Source: Microbacterium sp. SZ1
GTDB taxonomy: Bacteria > Actinomycetota > Actinomycetes > Actinomycetales > Microbacteriaceae
DNA: 64,000 nucleotides
Direction of reading: 5' to 3'
Assembly (NCBI RefSeq): GCF_002362255.1
Contig: NZ_LPVV01000006.1
Coordinates: 1 to 64,000 of the forward strand
Positions 26,714 through 36,150 of the stretch are shown piece by piece (position 1 is the first letter of the stretch; every line of letters begins with the position of its first letter). The notes beneath the pieces are model-generated. The model saw only the letters and a program-made list of their open reading frames with translations, searched no databases and was not told the origin of the DNA. Position numbers and translations under genes: made by a program.

Positions 26714-28300
26714 TCACTCCCACTCGATGGTCCCCGGCGGCTTCGACGTCACGTCGAGCACGACGCGGTTGACGTCGCGGACGCTGTTCGTGATGCGGTT
26801 CGAGATCTTCGACAGCACGTCGTACGGCAGGCGCGTCCAGTCGGCGGTCATGGCGTCCTCACTGGAGACGGGACGCAGCACGATCGGGTGCCCGTAGGTG
26901 CGGCCGTCACCCTGCACGCCCACCGAGCGGACGTCGGCGAGCAGCACGACGGGGCACTGCCAGATCTCCTGGTCGAGTCCCGCCTTGGTGAGCTCCTCGC
27001 GGGCGATGGCGTCCGCCTCGCGCAGGATCTCGAGGCGGTCCTTCGTGACCTCGCCGATGATGCGGATGCCGAGACCGGGCCCCGGGAACGGCTGACGGCC
27101 GACGATCGCTTCGGGGATGCCGAGCTCGCGGCCGATCGCCCGCACCTCGTCTTTGAAAAGGGCACGCAGCGGTTCGATGAGCTCGAAGTCGAGGTCGTCG
27201 GGAAGACCGCCGACATTGTGGTGCGACTTGATGTTCGCGGTGCCCGCGCCGCCGCCGGACTCGACGACGTCGGGGTACAGCGTGCCCTGCACGAGGAACT
27301 TGACCGGGGCGCCGCCCGAGGCCTTCGCCTCGGCGACCAGGTCGAGCTGCACCTTCTCGAACGCGCGGATGAACTCGCGGCCGATGATCTTGCGCTTCTC
27401 CTCGGGGTCGGTCACACCCGCGAGGTGGCCGAGGAACGTGTCGGCCGCGTCGACCGTGATGAGTCGCACCCCGGTGGACTCGACATAGTCCTTCTCGACC
27501 TGCTCCCGCTCGCCCTTGCGGAGAAGACCGTGGTCGACGAACACCGCGGTGAGCTGGTCGCCGATCGCCTTGTGCACGAGCGCCGTCGACACGGCCGAGT
27601 CGACGCCGCCCGACAGCGCGGAGATGACGCGGGCGTCGCCCACCTGCTCGCGGATGCGCTCGACCTGCTCGGCGATCACGTTGTCGGGGTTCCAGTCCGA
27701 AGCCAGACCGGCGCCCTTGTGCAGGAAGTTCTCGAGCACGCGCTGGCCGTGGTCGGAGTGCTTGACCTCGGGGTGCCACTGCACGCCGTAGAACCGACGC
27801 TCCTCATCGGCGAAGGCGGCGACCTTCGTGGCCTCTGTGGTCGCGAGCACCTCGAAGCCCTCGGGGGCCGTCGCGACCTGGTCGCCGTGGCTCATCCAGA
27901 CGTTCTGCTCGTTCGGCTGACCGCCGAGCAGCGTGCCGCCGTCGCCGGAGATGACGGCATCCGTCGCACCGTACTCGCGGAGGCCGGTGTGCGCGACCTC
28001 TCCCCCGAGCGTCTGCGCCATGTACTGGAAGCCGTAGCAGATGCCGAGCGTCGGGACGCCGAGGTCGAACACCGCCGGGTCGAGCCGCGGAGCGCCCTCC
28101 TCGTACACCGAGGACGGACCGCCCGACAGGATGATCGCAACGGGGTTCTTCTCGGCGATCTCGGCGGCGGTCGCGGTGTGCGGCACGATCTCGCTGTAGA
28201 CGCCGGCCTCGCGGACGCGGCGGGCGATCAGCTGCGCGTACTGCGCGCCGAAGTCGACGACGAGCGCAGGGCGCTGCTGGGTCTCGGTCTGTTCGGTCAC
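26714..28300 (-). CDS. guaA: GMP synthase (glutamine-hydrolysing)
   Basis: Converts XMP to GMP with glutamine and ATP. The 528 residues hold a class I glutamine amidotransferase domain (nucleophile Cys in [11 protein letters not shown], His-Glu in QWHPEV), an ATP-pyrophosphatase domain (SGGVDSAVS) and the C-terminal dimerisation domain ending KPPGTIEWE. Translation starts at GTG, which overlaps the stop of the DUF3817 gene (GTGA), so the two are coupled. guaB and guaB3 are elsewhere in the window, covering the guanine branch. Confidence 0.97.
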   Translation of the reverse strand: MTEQTETQQRPALVVDFGAQYAQLIARRVREAGVYSEIVPHTATAAEIAEKNPVAIILSGGPSSVYEEGAPRLDPAVFDLGVPTLGICYGFQYMAQTLGGEVAHTGLREYGATDAVISGDGGTLLGGQPNEQNVWMSHGDQVATAPEGFEVLATTEATKVAAFADEERRFYGVQWHPEVKHSDHGQRVLENFLHKGAGLASDWNPDNVIAEQVERIREQVGDARVISALSGGVDSAVSTALVHKAIGDQLTAVFVDHGLLRKGEREQVEKDYVESTGVRLITVDAADTFLGHLAGVTDPEEKRKIIGREFIRAFEKVQLDLVAEAKASGGAPVKFLVQGTLYPDVVESGGGAGTANIKSHHNVGGLPDDLDFELIEPLRALFKDEVRAIGRELGIPEAIVGRQPFPGPGLGIRIIGEVTKDRLEILREADAIAREELTKAGLDQEIWQCPVVLLADVRSVGVQGDGRTYGHPIVLRPVSSEDAMTADWTRLPYDVLSKISNRITNSVRDVNRVVLDVTSKPPGTIEWE

Positions 28301-28767
28301 CGGGCACCTTCCGTGGCGGGGGCGGAGGCCTCAGCGGCCTCCCGAGTAGCGAGGTAGGCCTTGACGTCGCGGGCGACGACGGCCTCCATGAAGAACGACA
28401 GCAGCGGGATGACGCCGCCGAGGGCGAGGAGGATGAACCGCAGGAACGGCCACCGCATCAGGCTCCACATGCGGAAGCACGCGAAGAGGTAGACGACGTA
28501 GAACCAGCCGTGGGCGACGAGGATGCCGAGCGACAGATTGAACCCGTCACCGGTCGACTCGAGCCCCTCCGGACCCTCGACGACCTGCGCGAACCAGAGC
28601 GGCCCGCCGGAGCCACCAGCGAAGAGCTCGAGGTGGATCGGCGTGTACTTCAGCACCATCTCGGCGACCAGCAGGAGCAGCATGACTCCCGTGATGATCG
28701 ATGCGATCTGGTAGAACTTCAACGCACCACGGATCGCCGGAAAGCTGGCGACTTTCGGTTCGGGCAT
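28297..28767 (-). CDS. DUF3817 membrane protein
   Basis: A 156-residue protein with three or four TM segments of the DUF3817 family ([35 protein letters not shown]). It is a frequent neighbour of guaA in actinobacteria. Function is unknown. Its stop overlaps the GTG of guaA. TAGACT (28779-28774) stands exactly 6 bases before the ATG, so this box may begin a leaderless DUF3817-guaA transcript; a GGAGG also occurs but only one base from the ATG. Confidence 0.85.
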   Translation of the reverse strand: MPEPKVASFPAIRGALKFYQIASIITGVMLLLLVAEMVLKYTPIHLELFAGGSGGPLWFAQVVEGPEGLESTGDGFNLSLGILVAHGWFYVVYLFACFRMWSLMRWPFLRFILLALGGVIPLLSFFMEAVVARDVKAYLATREAAEASAPATEGAR

Positions 28768-28815
28768 GCCTCCAGTCTAGTCGGCGCCGATCGGCGCCTC
28801 ACGGAGAGGAAGATG

Positions 28816-28857
28816 CTGGTCTGGTCAAGCTGACCAGACCAGGGGTATCCTGGCACC
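28816..28857 (+). promoter_or_regulatory. operator and promoter of the toxin-antitoxin pair
   Basis: A perfect 12-bp inverted repeat (28816-28827 and 28831-28842, spacer AGC) is built from repeated CTGGTCTGGTCA. TATCCT (28846-28851) serves as the -10 and is followed by 6 bases and the ATG, so the mRNA is probably leaderless. The operator covers the expected -35 and spacer, the usual place for autoregulation by a Phd-type antitoxin. Confidence 0.75.
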
Positions 28858-29133
28858 ATGACGACGACCGTGAACGTGCAGGACGCCAAGACCCGGCTGT
28901 CCGAACTGCTCCGACGGGTCCAGTCGGGCGAGGACGTCGTGATCGCGCGCGCAGGCACGCCGATCGCGCGGATGACCGCGGCGACGCCGCCCCGGCGATC
29001 CCTCGAGGCCGCGCTGCTTCCCGAGATCCCGCCGATTCCGGCGGACGCCCTGCTTGCCGATGCGACCGCAGCAGAACTCGCCGACTGGGAGGGCGACGAC
29101 GCCGACGACCCGCTCACCTCGGCGCGATCGTGA
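28858..29133 (+). CDS. Phd/YefM-family antitoxin
   Basis: A 91-residue antitoxin. Residues 1-50 form the Phd DNA-binding fold (TVNVQDAKTRLSELLRRVQSGEDVVIARAGTPIA is the region, at about 4-37). The acidic C-terminal half would wrap the toxin. It presumably represses its own promoter through the palindrome just upstream. The last codons overlap the start of the PIN toxin (GTGA). Confidence 0.9.
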   Translation: MTTTVNVQDAKTRLSELLRRVQSGEDVVIARAGTPIARMTAATPPRRSLEAALLPEIPPIPADALLADATAAELADWEGDDADDPLTSARS

Positions 29134-29525
29134 GCGCCTATCTGCTCGACACGCACGTGGTGCTGTGGCTGGCGACCGATCCGGAGCGCGTCCCGAGGAC
29201 CCTCCGCGCCCGGCTCACCGAGGCCGAGTCGGTGTATGTGTCAGCGGCCAGCCCTTACGAGATCGCGCAGAAGACCCGGCTGGGGCGCCTGCCGCACGGG
29301 GGCCGCGTGCTGACGCGATGGCAGCCCTTGATGCAGCTGCTGTTCGCGACCGAGCTCCCGCTGAGCACCGCGCACATGCGCGCCGCCGGCGAGCTCGCGT
29401 GGGAGCATCGCGACCCGTTCGACCGGATGCTGGTGGCGCAGGCGCAGCTCGACGGGCTGATCCTGGTCACCGCCGACGAACGGATTCTCGAGTACCCCGA
29501 GGTATCGTGCGCCGAGTGGACGTGA
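29130..29525 (+). CDS. PIN-domain toxin (VapC-like ribonuclease)
   Basis: A 131-residue PIN domain of the group whose members begin LLDTHVVLW. Acidic metal-binding residues are visible: Asp7 (LLDTH), Glu in SPYEIA, Asp in HRDPFDRM and Asp in TADERI. Such toxins cleave tRNA or other RNA when the antitoxin is lost. Translation starts at GTG overlapping the antitoxin stop. It is complete and not obviously decayed. The convergent manA gene ends 9 bases away. Confidence 0.9.
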   Translation: MSAYLLDTHVVLWLATDPERVPRTLRARLTEAESVYVSAASPYEIAQKTRLGRLPHGGRVLTRWQPLMQLLFATELPLSTAHMRAAGELAWEHRDPFDRMLVAQAQLDGLILVTADERILEYPEVSCAEWT

Positions 29526-29534
29526 TCGCCGCCG

Positions 29535-30518
29535 CTATGGCGCGGGTGGCCGGGCTATCAGCAGCTCACCCGCACCGATGACGTTGATCGCGCCGGCGCC
29601 GTGCGGCACCACCAGGGTGCTCCCCGCGCCGACCGCGTCCGAGCCGACGGTGAGCGCACCGCTCGCCACCACCGCGATCGAGAACCCCTCTTCGATCACC
29701 GCCTCGCCGTCGACCGGCATCCGCTCGAGTCGGAAGTAGCGACCGGCATCCGAAGGGAACACGGACCCGGATGCCGGGGCGGCGCCTACGAGCGTGCGCA
29801 CCTCGTCCGCGGAACGCGACCGGCGGTTCACGGCGTCGAGCGCCACGTCGAAGCCCAGGCCGAGGTGCCCGAGCGCGGGGCCGTCGATCGCGAACCCCTC
29901 CCACTCGAGCAGAATGGACAGATCCTCCGGCTGCTGGAGCTCGAGCAGCAGCACGCCCTCCCCGATCGCGTGCAGCTCGCCCGGCGGCACCCAGACGACG
30001 TCGCCCGGCCCCACATCGACCGCGTGCAGGAGTCCGAGCAGGGCCTCCACGTCCTGCCTCTCGACGAGGTCGGCCAGCTCGGCGGCCCCGACGTCGCGCC
30101 GCAGCCCGACGTGCACCGTGCCGCCCCGCAGGATGTACCAGGCCTCGGCCTTGCCGTGCGCACGGCCCAGGTGCGATGCGGCGAAGTCGTCGTGCGGATG
30201 CGCGTGCACCGGCAGCCGCTGACCGGCGTCCAGCAGCTTCACGAGCAGGCGGGTGTCGGCTCCCCAGCGACGCACGTGCTCCTCGCCCAGCCACTCCACC
30301 GGGTCGGCCTGGACGGCATCGCGAAGCAGTCGACCGTCGGGCAGACGCGTGAGTCCGAGCTCGGGCTCGCCGTTGACCGTGGTGGTCGATCCGATCCAGT
30401 CCTCCGGCTCGCGCGGAGCGCTGCCGGACTCGCCGCGGAACGCGCTGATGCGCGCACCCCCGCGGTAGAAGCGCTCTGCGGGGCGATTCGACGGGAGGAT
30501 CACCGGTCGGGACATCAT
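29535..30518 (-). CDS. manA: mannose-6-phosphate isomerase, class I (ManA-like)
   Basis: A 327-residue cupin-type phosphomannose isomerase. Zn ligands can be placed in LPVHAHPHDD, KAEAWYIL and GELHAIG. Class I members interconvert mannose-6-P and fructose-6-P. It is the last gene of the sugar island, and its ATG overlaps the stop of the kinase gene by four bases (ATGA). A second in-frame ATG follows directly, but AGGAG spacing favours 30518. In this setting it may act on a related hexose phosphate rather than on mannose-6-P. Confidence 0.85.
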   Translation of the reverse strand: MMSRPVILPSNRPAERFYRGGARISAFRGESGSAPREPEDWIGSTTTVNGEPELGLTRLPDGRLLRDAVQADPVEWLGEEHVRRWGADTRLLVKLLDAGQRLPVHAHPHDDFAASHLGRAHGKAEAWYILRGGTVHVGLRRDVGAAELADLVERQDVEALLGLLHAVDVGPGDVVWVPPGELHAIGEGVLLLELQQPEDLSILLEWEGFAIDGPALGHLGLGFDVALDAVNRRSRSADEVRTLVGAAPASGSVFPSDAGRYFRLERMPVDGEAVIEEGFSIAVVASGALTVGSDAVGAGSTLVVPHGAGAINVIGAGELLIARPPAP

Positions 30519-31828
30519 GCTCTCTCCTGCTCGGGTTCTTGCTGCTCGCGCTCGTGCTGCGGCTCCTGCTGCTCCGGGTCGTGATCCTGCTCGCCGACGA
30601 CCCCGGCCAGGAAACCGCCGACGAAGGTGTCGCCGAGTCCGATCGTGGTGGGGGTCGCGACGTCGAGGTCGAAGGCCGGAACGCCGGCCGCCCCTGCGAG
30701 ACGCTGTTCGACGGACGCGACGACCGCCGCTCCGCCGCTGTGCTGCGGCATCCCCTGGGTCTGGTCCACGTCTGAGGCGGTCAGGGCGTCGCCGACGCGG
30801 TACCGCGTGGCCGCCACGACGACCGCGCTCGCGAGAGCGGCCCGGTGGCGATACGCCGACTCCCCCACCGCGATCGCCCAGTACCGGGTGTGCACGACCA
30901 GGGTCGCCGCGGGGACGATCTCGCGCACGTCGGCCAGCGCTCTTGCGACGTCGTCGGCGTCGAGCAGGTCGACACCGCGTCCCAGATACTCCTGCAGCTC
31001 GTCCTCGTTCATGCCGTACACGTCGATGAGGGGCAGCAGCCGTGACCGCACCGTGGCGGCGAACTCGCGGGTGTAGAACCCCGCATCCTCGTAGTACACG
31101 AGCGCCTCCGGGGGCAGCGACGCCATCGCGGCGCGCACGTCGTCGAGCCGCTGCTCGAGCAGGTCGTGGTCCTGCATCGTGTTGAAGCCCGAGACGAGGA
31201 ACACGCGCGCCCGCGCGAGCTCGTCGGCCAGAGCGGGCGCGATCACCATGACCCGATTCGGCGCGTCGTTCGCGAAGATGAGGCGGTTCGACGCGGGAGC
31301 GACGATGACGCCATCGCCGAGCTGCACGCGCGTCCCCGCCGGGTACTGCACGATCAGATGAGGGTCCAGGGTGTCCTCCGCCGCCGACGAGACGTACGTG
31401 ATCGCGGGTGGGAGAAGGCGGCGCACCGTGTCGTCGATGCTCACCAGATGCTGGACGCTGGGGATGCCGAGCGCATCCAGCACGAGGCCGGCGCGCACCC
31501 CTGTGCCGCCGAGCGTCACAGCGAAGGAGAAGTGGGCGGCGAAGCGCTCGATGATGTCGGACGACGCGACGAACCGCTCCGCCCCTGCGCCCGAGTCGAC
31601 GAACGCCAGGACCGTGACGAGCAGCGACCGCTCGTCGACGATCGGCGCCATGGTGGTGAGCTCGTTGCGCCGCACGCCGTGCTCCCGTGCGAGGCGCTCG
31701 ATCACCGCGGCATCCCATGTCAGCTCGTAGTCGACGGTGCCGCCGAGTCCCAGCACGAGCGTGCCTCCCGCGACCCCGGCGGATCCGTCGCGAGCGCGAG
31801 AAGCCGTTTCGTCCACGACGCCGATCAT
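30515..31828 (-). CDS. ADP-dependent phosphofructokinase/glucokinase family protein
   Basis: A 437-residue ribokinase-fold kinase most like the ADP-dependent PFK/glucokinase family (PF04587), best known from archaea. Visible are TLGGTGVRAG (substrate/lid region), VSGFNTMQD, GMNEDELQEYLG and the catalytic-base motif as TIGLGDTF (GLGD, where most kinases have GAGD). The last 25 residues are an odd Glu/Gln/His-rich tail (EQQEPQHEREQQEPEQE), beyond the family fold. Its place between an aldolase and an isomerase suggests it phosphorylates a ketose phosphate for aldol cleavage. Phosphate donor and substrate are inference. Confidence 0.7.
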   Translation of the reverse strand: MIGVVDETASRARDGSAGVAGGTLVLGLGGTVDYELTWDAAVIERLAREHGVRRNELTTMAPIVDERSLLVTVLAFVDSGAGAERFVASSDIIERFAAHFSFAVTLGGTGVRAGLVLDALGIPSVQHLVSIDDTVRRLLPPAITYVSSAAEDTLDPHLIVQYPAGTRVQLGDGVIVAPASNRLIFANDAPNRVMVIAPALADELARARVFLVSGFNTMQDHDLLEQRLDDVRAAMASLPPEALVYYEDAGFYTREFAATVRSRLLPLIDVYGMNEDELQEYLGRGVDLLDADDVARALADVREIVPAATLVVHTRYWAIAVGESAYRHRAALASAVVVAATRYRVGDALTASDVDQTQGMPQHSGGAAVVASVEQRLAGAAGVPAFDLDVATPTTIGLGDTFVGGFLAGVVGEQDHDPEQQEPQHEREQQEPEQERA

Positions 31829-31842
31829 CCCCCGTCCGCCGC

Positions 31843-32706
31843 TCAGTACAGCGACGCCTTGCCGTCGGCGCCGAACAGCTCGATCTTCTCGGCAGCCGTC
31901 GCCTTCATGGCCTTGAGCGCCTCCGGCTGGATCGCGTTCGGCTCGCGCAGACGGCGGTCGGTGCCGAGCACCTCGCGCATGCGGTCGTGGTACGAGACCT
32001 TGATGTCGCTGGAGATGTTGATCTTGTTGACGCCGAGCTCGACCGCGCGGCGCAGCTCGGCATCCGGATTCGACGATCCGCCGTGCAGCACGAGCGGGAT
32101 CTTCACGGCCGCCTTGATCTGCTCGAGCAGGTCGTGGCGCAGCTCGGGGTTCTTGTCGCTCGGGTACAGGCCGTGCGAGGTGCCGATCGCGATCGCCAGG
32201 CTGTCGACGCCGGTCTCCTCGACGAAGCGCACCGCGTCATCCGGGTTCGTGTAGATGATCTCCGCCGCGCCCGACTCGCCGTAGCTGTCGTTCGCGCCGA
32301 TGGTGCCCAGTTCGCCCTCGACCTGGATGCCCGCGGCATGCGCGGCCTCGACGACCTTGCGCGTGATCGCCACGTTCTGGTCGAAGGGCTCGAGCGAGGC
32401 GTCGATCATCACCGACGTGAAGCCGGCGTGGATCGCCCGGATGATCTGCTCGTAGCTGCCGCCGTGGTCCCAGTGGATCGCCACCGGCACGCTCGACCGG
32501 TGCGCGCGGGAGTGCATGGCGGGGATCAGGTCGGTCGTGATGTGCGACACCTCGTCGGGGTGGATCGCGATGATGACCGGAGCGGCCTTCTCCTCGCTGA
32601 TGTCCATGACGCCGTTGAACATCGCCCAGTCGCTGATGTTGAAGGCCGGGATGGCGAAGTCATGCGCGTTGGCGACGTCGAGGATGGATTTGCCGGTGTA
32701 GAGCAC
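31843..32706 (-). CDS. class II ketose-bisphosphate aldolase
   Basis: A 287-residue Zn-dependent aldolase of the fructose/tagatose-bisphosphate family. Metal-binding residues lie in IHWDHGGS, in TSHGLYPSD and in LVLHGGSS, and phosphate binding in NKINISSDI. It would split a ketose-1,6-bisphosphate into DHAP and an aldehyde phosphate. Translation starts at GTG (32706) after AGGAG. It lies between the ABC permease genes and the kinase, in the same direction with short gaps. Whether the substrate is fructose- or tagatose-bisphosphate cannot be told. Confidence 0.9.
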   Translation of the reverse strand: MLYTGKSILDVANAHDFAIPAFNISDWAMFNGVMDISEEKAAPVIIAIHPDEVSHITTDLIPAMHSRAHRSSVPVAIHWDHGGSYEQIIRAIHAGFTSVMIDASLEPFDQNVAITRKVVEAAHAAGIQVEGELGTIGANDSYGESGAAEIIYTNPDDAVRFVEETGVDSLAIAIGTSHGLYPSDKNPELRHDLLEQIKAAVKIPLVLHGGSSNPDAELRRAVELGVNKINISSDIKVSYHDRMREVLGTDRRLREPNAIQPEALKAMKATAAEKIELFGADGKASLY

Positions 32707-32752
32707 TTGTGTTTCTCCTGTTTCGTGATGGTCGTGAAAGGTCGCGCGGGAC

Positions 32753-33616
32753 TCAGCTCTTGACGGACCCGGCCGTGAGTCCGCTGATGAAGTACCGCTG
32801 GAAGAAGAGGAAGAGGATCAGCACCGGGATCGACCCGAGCACGCTCATCGCCATGATCTGGTTCCAGTCGTACGAGTGCTGGCCCATGAGGAGCTGGATG
32901 CCGATCGGCACCGTGCGCATGTCGATCGACCGCGTCAGAGTGAGGGCGAAGAGGTACTCGTTCCAGGCGATCATGAACGTGTAGATGCCGACCGAGACGA
33001 TGCCCGGTACCGAGATCGGGACGAGGATGCGCCAGAGCGCCGTCATGGAGCCGGCCCCGTCGACGCGGACGGCCTCGTCGAGCTCCTTCGGGAGCGTGTT
33101 GAAGTACCCGGTCATCATGATGATCGCGTAGGGCAGCGTGAACACCATATACGTGAGGATCAGGCCCGCGTACGAGTTGTAGAGTCCGAGTGCGACCATG
33201 AGCCCGAAGTACGGGATCAGCAGCGTGATCGGCGGAACTGCCTGCACACTCACGATGACCACGTTGAGGATGCGCTTGCCCCGGAACTCGAAGCGGCTGA
33301 ACGCGTAGGCCGCCTGGATCGCGACGAGCAGCGTGAGAATCGTCACGGAGCCGGCGACGACGTAGCTGTTCAGGAAGAACCGCATCGTCTCCGGGTTCGT
33401 GAAGATCGCGACGTACGCGTCGAACGAGAACGTGTCGGTGATGAGTCGCGGCGGAAGCTCGAAGATCTGCGTGTTCGACTTGAACGAGCTCGACAGCATC
33501 CAGAGCACGGGCCCGGCGGCGAACACCGCGCCGAGGATCAGCGCGACGATCAGGCCGGACTTCGCGAGACGGTGGGTCCGTGCAGGCCGGCGCCCGGTGT
33601 CGACGGTGAGAGCCAT
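32753..33616 (-). CDS. sugar ABC transporter permease (MalG type)
   Basis: A 287-residue inner-membrane permease with six TM segments and the EAA loop EAVRVDGAGSM that docks on the ATPase. MalG-type permeases pair with MalF-type partners. It starts 2 bases after the stop of the upstream permease. No ATPase gene is in the island; such importers in actinobacteria usually share one MsmK/MsiK-like ATPase encoded elsewhere. Confidence 0.93.
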   Translation of the reverse strand: MALTVDTGRRPARTHRLAKSGLIVALILGAVFAAGPVLWMLSSSFKSNTQIFELPPRLITDTFSFDAYVAIFTNPETMRFFLNSYVVAGSVTILTLLVAIQAAYAFSRFEFRGKRILNVVIVSVQAVPPITLLIPYFGLMVALGLYNSYAGLILTYMVFTLPYAIIMMTGYFNTLPKELDEAVRVDGAGSMTALWRILVPISVPGIVSVGIYTFMIAWNEYLFALTLTRSIDMRTVPIGIQLLMGQHSYDWNQIMAMSVLGSIPVLILFLFFQRYFISGLTAGSVKS

Positions 33617-33618
33617 GA

Positions 33619-34542
33619 TCAGTCCCTCGCTTTCTGGTGGCGGACGTAGAAGACGGCGAGGACCATCGACATCAGCAGCACGAGCACGGCGGAGGTCGCG
33701 GCGAGCGAGAAGTCGTACTTGGCGAACGCGAGCTTGTAGGTGAAGGTGCTGAGCACCTCGGTGACGTCGATCGGACCGCCGCCCGTCGTCATCCAGATCA
33801 GGGCGAACTGCTGTGAGGTCCAGATGAGGTCGAGCAGCACGAGGCTGATGATGATCGGGCGCAGCTGGGGGATCGTGACGTTCCAGAACCGCTGCACGGC
33901 ATTCGCGCCATCGACCCGCGCGGCTTCGTGGAGGTCGGCCGGCACGCCCTGGAGACCCGCCAGCAAGCTGACCATGAAGAACGGGTATCCCGCCCAGATG
34001 TTGATGAAGATGATGGTGCCGAGCGCGAGCTGCGGCGAGGCCAGCCACTCGATGTCGGTGTTGAGCAGGAAGTTGATGACGCCGTTCGGCGCGAGGAGCA
34101 TGCGCCACAGGACGGCGATGACCGCGACCGTGAACAGCCACGGGAGCACGTACAGCGCCCGGAAGATCGACCGCGAGAACCGGCCGAGCAGCGGGCTGTT
34201 GAGCATCATCGCGAAGGCGAGGCCCAGCACGAGGTGCGCCGCGACGCTCGTCACCGTGAAGAGGATCGTATTGCCCGTGGCCTTCCAGAACCCGGAGTCG
34301 GACAGGATCTCCACGTAGTTCGCGATGCCGACGAACTCGGGCGACTTGTTCAGGATCACGTTGTCCTGGAACGAGTAGCCGATGACCATCACGATCGGGA
34401 CGATCATGAGGACGAACAGCAGGATGATCGTCGGCGACAGGAAGCCGTACGACTCGGTCGTCTTGCGCAGCTGCCGCCGGCGCCGCGACGGGGCGACCCC
34501 GGTGACGATCACCTCGGTGTCGTCGGACAGTTTCAGGCTCAT
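33619..34542 (-). CDS. sugar ABC transporter permease (MalF type)
   Basis: A 307-residue permease with six TM segments and the EAA loop EAARVDGANAVQ. The ATG at 34542 is preceded by AAGGAG at a long spacing (11 bases); an upstream in-frame start at 34578 is possible and would add 12 residues. It sits between the binding protein and the MalG-type permease. Confidence 0.92.
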   Translation of the reverse strand: MSLKLSDDTEVIVTGVAPSRRRRQLRKTTESYGFLSPTIILLFVLMIVPIVMVIGYSFQDNVILNKSPEFVGIANYVEILSDSGFWKATGNTILFTVTSVAAHLVLGLAFAMMLNSPLLGRFSRSIFRALYVLPWLFTVAVIAVLWRMLLAPNGVINFLLNTDIEWLASPQLALGTIIFINIWAGYPFFMVSLLAGLQGVPADLHEAARVDGANAVQRFWNVTIPQLRPIIISLVLLDLIWTSQQFALIWMTTGGGPIDVTEVLSTFTYKLAFAKYDFSLAATSAVLVLLMSMVLAVFYVRHQKARD

Positions 34543-34625
34543 GGGAACCGGTGCTCCTTGGTTGGTCGGGTGCCGCACCGCCGCTGCGGTGCGGCACCCC
34601 GTTCATGCGGGAGTCTGGAGGAGCG

Positions 34626-35921
34626 TCAGAACTCCGCCATCCACGACTCCTGCGCCTTCTTCAGCGCGTCGTCGATCGACTGCTGGCCGTCGAACGCGGA
34701 CTGCAGCTGCTCGCCGAGCTGGCGCATCAGGTCCTCCGCGACGGGCAGACCCGTGAACTCGTTGGCGGGGTAGCCGGCCTGGTAGATCTCGAACGCCTTC
34801 GCGAAGAGCTCGTCGTCGTTCACGAAGTCCGGAACCGACTCGGAGTTGCCGGGGAACGCCTTCGCCATGGTCGACAGCTCCGAGTTCGTCTCCTGGCTCA
34901 TGAGGAACTCCACGAGCTTGAACGCGGCCTCTTTGTGCTCGCTGTTCTCGGCGACCCCGATGCCCCAGGACGCGTAGGGGATGCCACGCTCGCCGTCGTA
35001 CCCGTCCTCGGCGGGGATCGCCGAGATCGAGAACTGCAGGTCGGGGTTCGACTCGCGGATCAGGTTGATGTGCGCGAGGGAGTCGATCATCATGCCGACG
35101 CGGCCGTTGGTGAACTCCTCGACCTTGTCCTGCTCCTTCATCGTGAAGGAGCCGGAGGCGATCACGCCGTCGTCCCACAGACCGCCGATGTAGTCGATCG
35201 CCGAGGTCACGTCGTCGTTGGTGAGGTCGGGCTGACCGTCCTTCAGCATCGAGCCGCCGGAGGCCCACACCCACGACATGACGTCGTTCTGCACGCCGTT
35301 GGGCGCCTCGAGCGAAAGCGGGAGCACCCAGCCGGAGACGTCACCGCCGAGAGCGGTCACCTTGGCTGCGGCATCCGCGAACTCGCTGCGCGTGGCAGGC
35401 GGAGCCGTCACGCCCGCGTCGGCGAGAAGGGTGTCGTTCGTGAACATCGGGTAGACGAAGTTCACGACGGGGATCATGTAGGTGCTGCCGTCGACCTGGA
35501 TCTGGCTGGCCAGCTCGCCGTCGTCGTAGTCGTACTCCTTCATGAGCTCGGTCAGGTCGGCGATCACGCCCTGCGAGGCGAAGTCGTTGACCCAGGCGCC
35601 GTCGAGGCCGACGACGTCGGGCATGGTGCCTGACGCCGCGCCGGCGAAGAGCTGCTCCTTGGTCGAGGCGTACGGTCCACTGACCAGATCGACCGTGATG
35701 CCGGGGTTCTCGTCTTCGAACTTGTCAATGAGTGCTCGGAACTCGCCGTCGGGCAGCTCGGGCTCCCACCACTGGGCGAACTCGATCGTGACATCGCCGC
35801 CGTCCGCGCCGTTGTCACCGGAACCGCCGGATGAGCATCCGGCCACGGCCAGCACCGTCAGAGCTGCGGTCGCTGCGCCGGCGAGCTTCAGGGTGCGTCG
35901 CCCACGTCCTGCTGTGATCAT
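34626..35921 (-). CDS. sugar ABC transporter substrate-binding lipoprotein
   Basis: A 431-residue extracellular binding protein (family 1, MalE-like). It has a lipoprotein signal peptide with lipobox LAVAGC and then a Ser/Gly/Asp linker. The mature part shows IEFAQWWEPELPDGEF and SGPYASTKEQLFAG. It delivers sugar to the two permeases downstream. GAGGAG lies 5 bases before the ATG at 35921. Transcription probably begins at the promoter in 35987-36015. Confidence 0.93.
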   Translation of the reverse strand: MITAGRGRRTLKLAGAATAALTVLAVAGCSSGGSGDNGADGGDVTIEFAQWWEPELPDGEFRALIDKFEDENPGITVDLVSGPYASTKEQLFAGAASGTMPDVVGLDGAWVNDFASQGVIADLTELMKEYDYDDGELASQIQVDGSTYMIPVVNFVYPMFTNDTLLADAGVTAPPATRSEFADAAAKVTALGGDVSGWVLPLSLEAPNGVQNDVMSWVWASGGSMLKDGQPDLTNDDVTSAIDYIGGLWDDGVIASGSFTMKEQDKVEEFTNGRVGMMIDSLAHINLIRESNPDLQFSISAIPAEDGYDGERGIPYASWGIGVAENSEHKEAAFKLVEFLMSQETNSELSTMAKAFPGNSESVPDFVNDDELFAKAFEIYQAGYPANEFTGLPVAEDLMRQLGEQLQSAFDGQQSIDDALKKAQESWMAEF

Positions 35922-36150
35922 CACTTCTCCTCTTCGAGATCGTGCCGCATCACGCGCCTCAGTGCTTGTTCATGCGGTTTTAAGCAATGTTATGCCGGAG
36001 TGTGCTGTTGCGCAAGGGTTTTTCACGAAGGTTGTACGTGGTTGTTCTTCTGCAACGCCGCGATGAACCCCGGAATCACGCAGAAGTCGCGAGTGCGGCT
36101 TTCTGCCGAAATCTGCCGCTATCTGTGACGGGTGTGCTAGAGATGGGGGC
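35922..36150. promoter_or_regulatory. divergent control region of the sugar island
   Basis: 229 bases with clearly lower GC than the genes. The reverse strand has TTGCGC-N17-TAACAT (36015-35987) for the importer operon. Inverted arms TGCTT / AAGCA (35963-35986) lie where its transcript would begin and could bind the DeoR protein. Towards the deoR gene, the sequence CTAGAGATGGGGGC leads into its ATG and may be a leaderless -10. Confidence 0.5.
35987..36015 (-). promoter_or_regulatory. promoter of the sugar importer operon
   Basis: TTGCGC (-35), a 17-base spacer and TAACAT (-10), about 60 bases before the binding-protein start. Confidence 0.5.

Noticed and set aside
28858-29525. Toxin-antitoxin pair as part of a defence island
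   Set aside because: Neighbours are housekeeping or sugar genes; no nuclease, helicase or methyltransferase defence genes and no mobile element border were seen.
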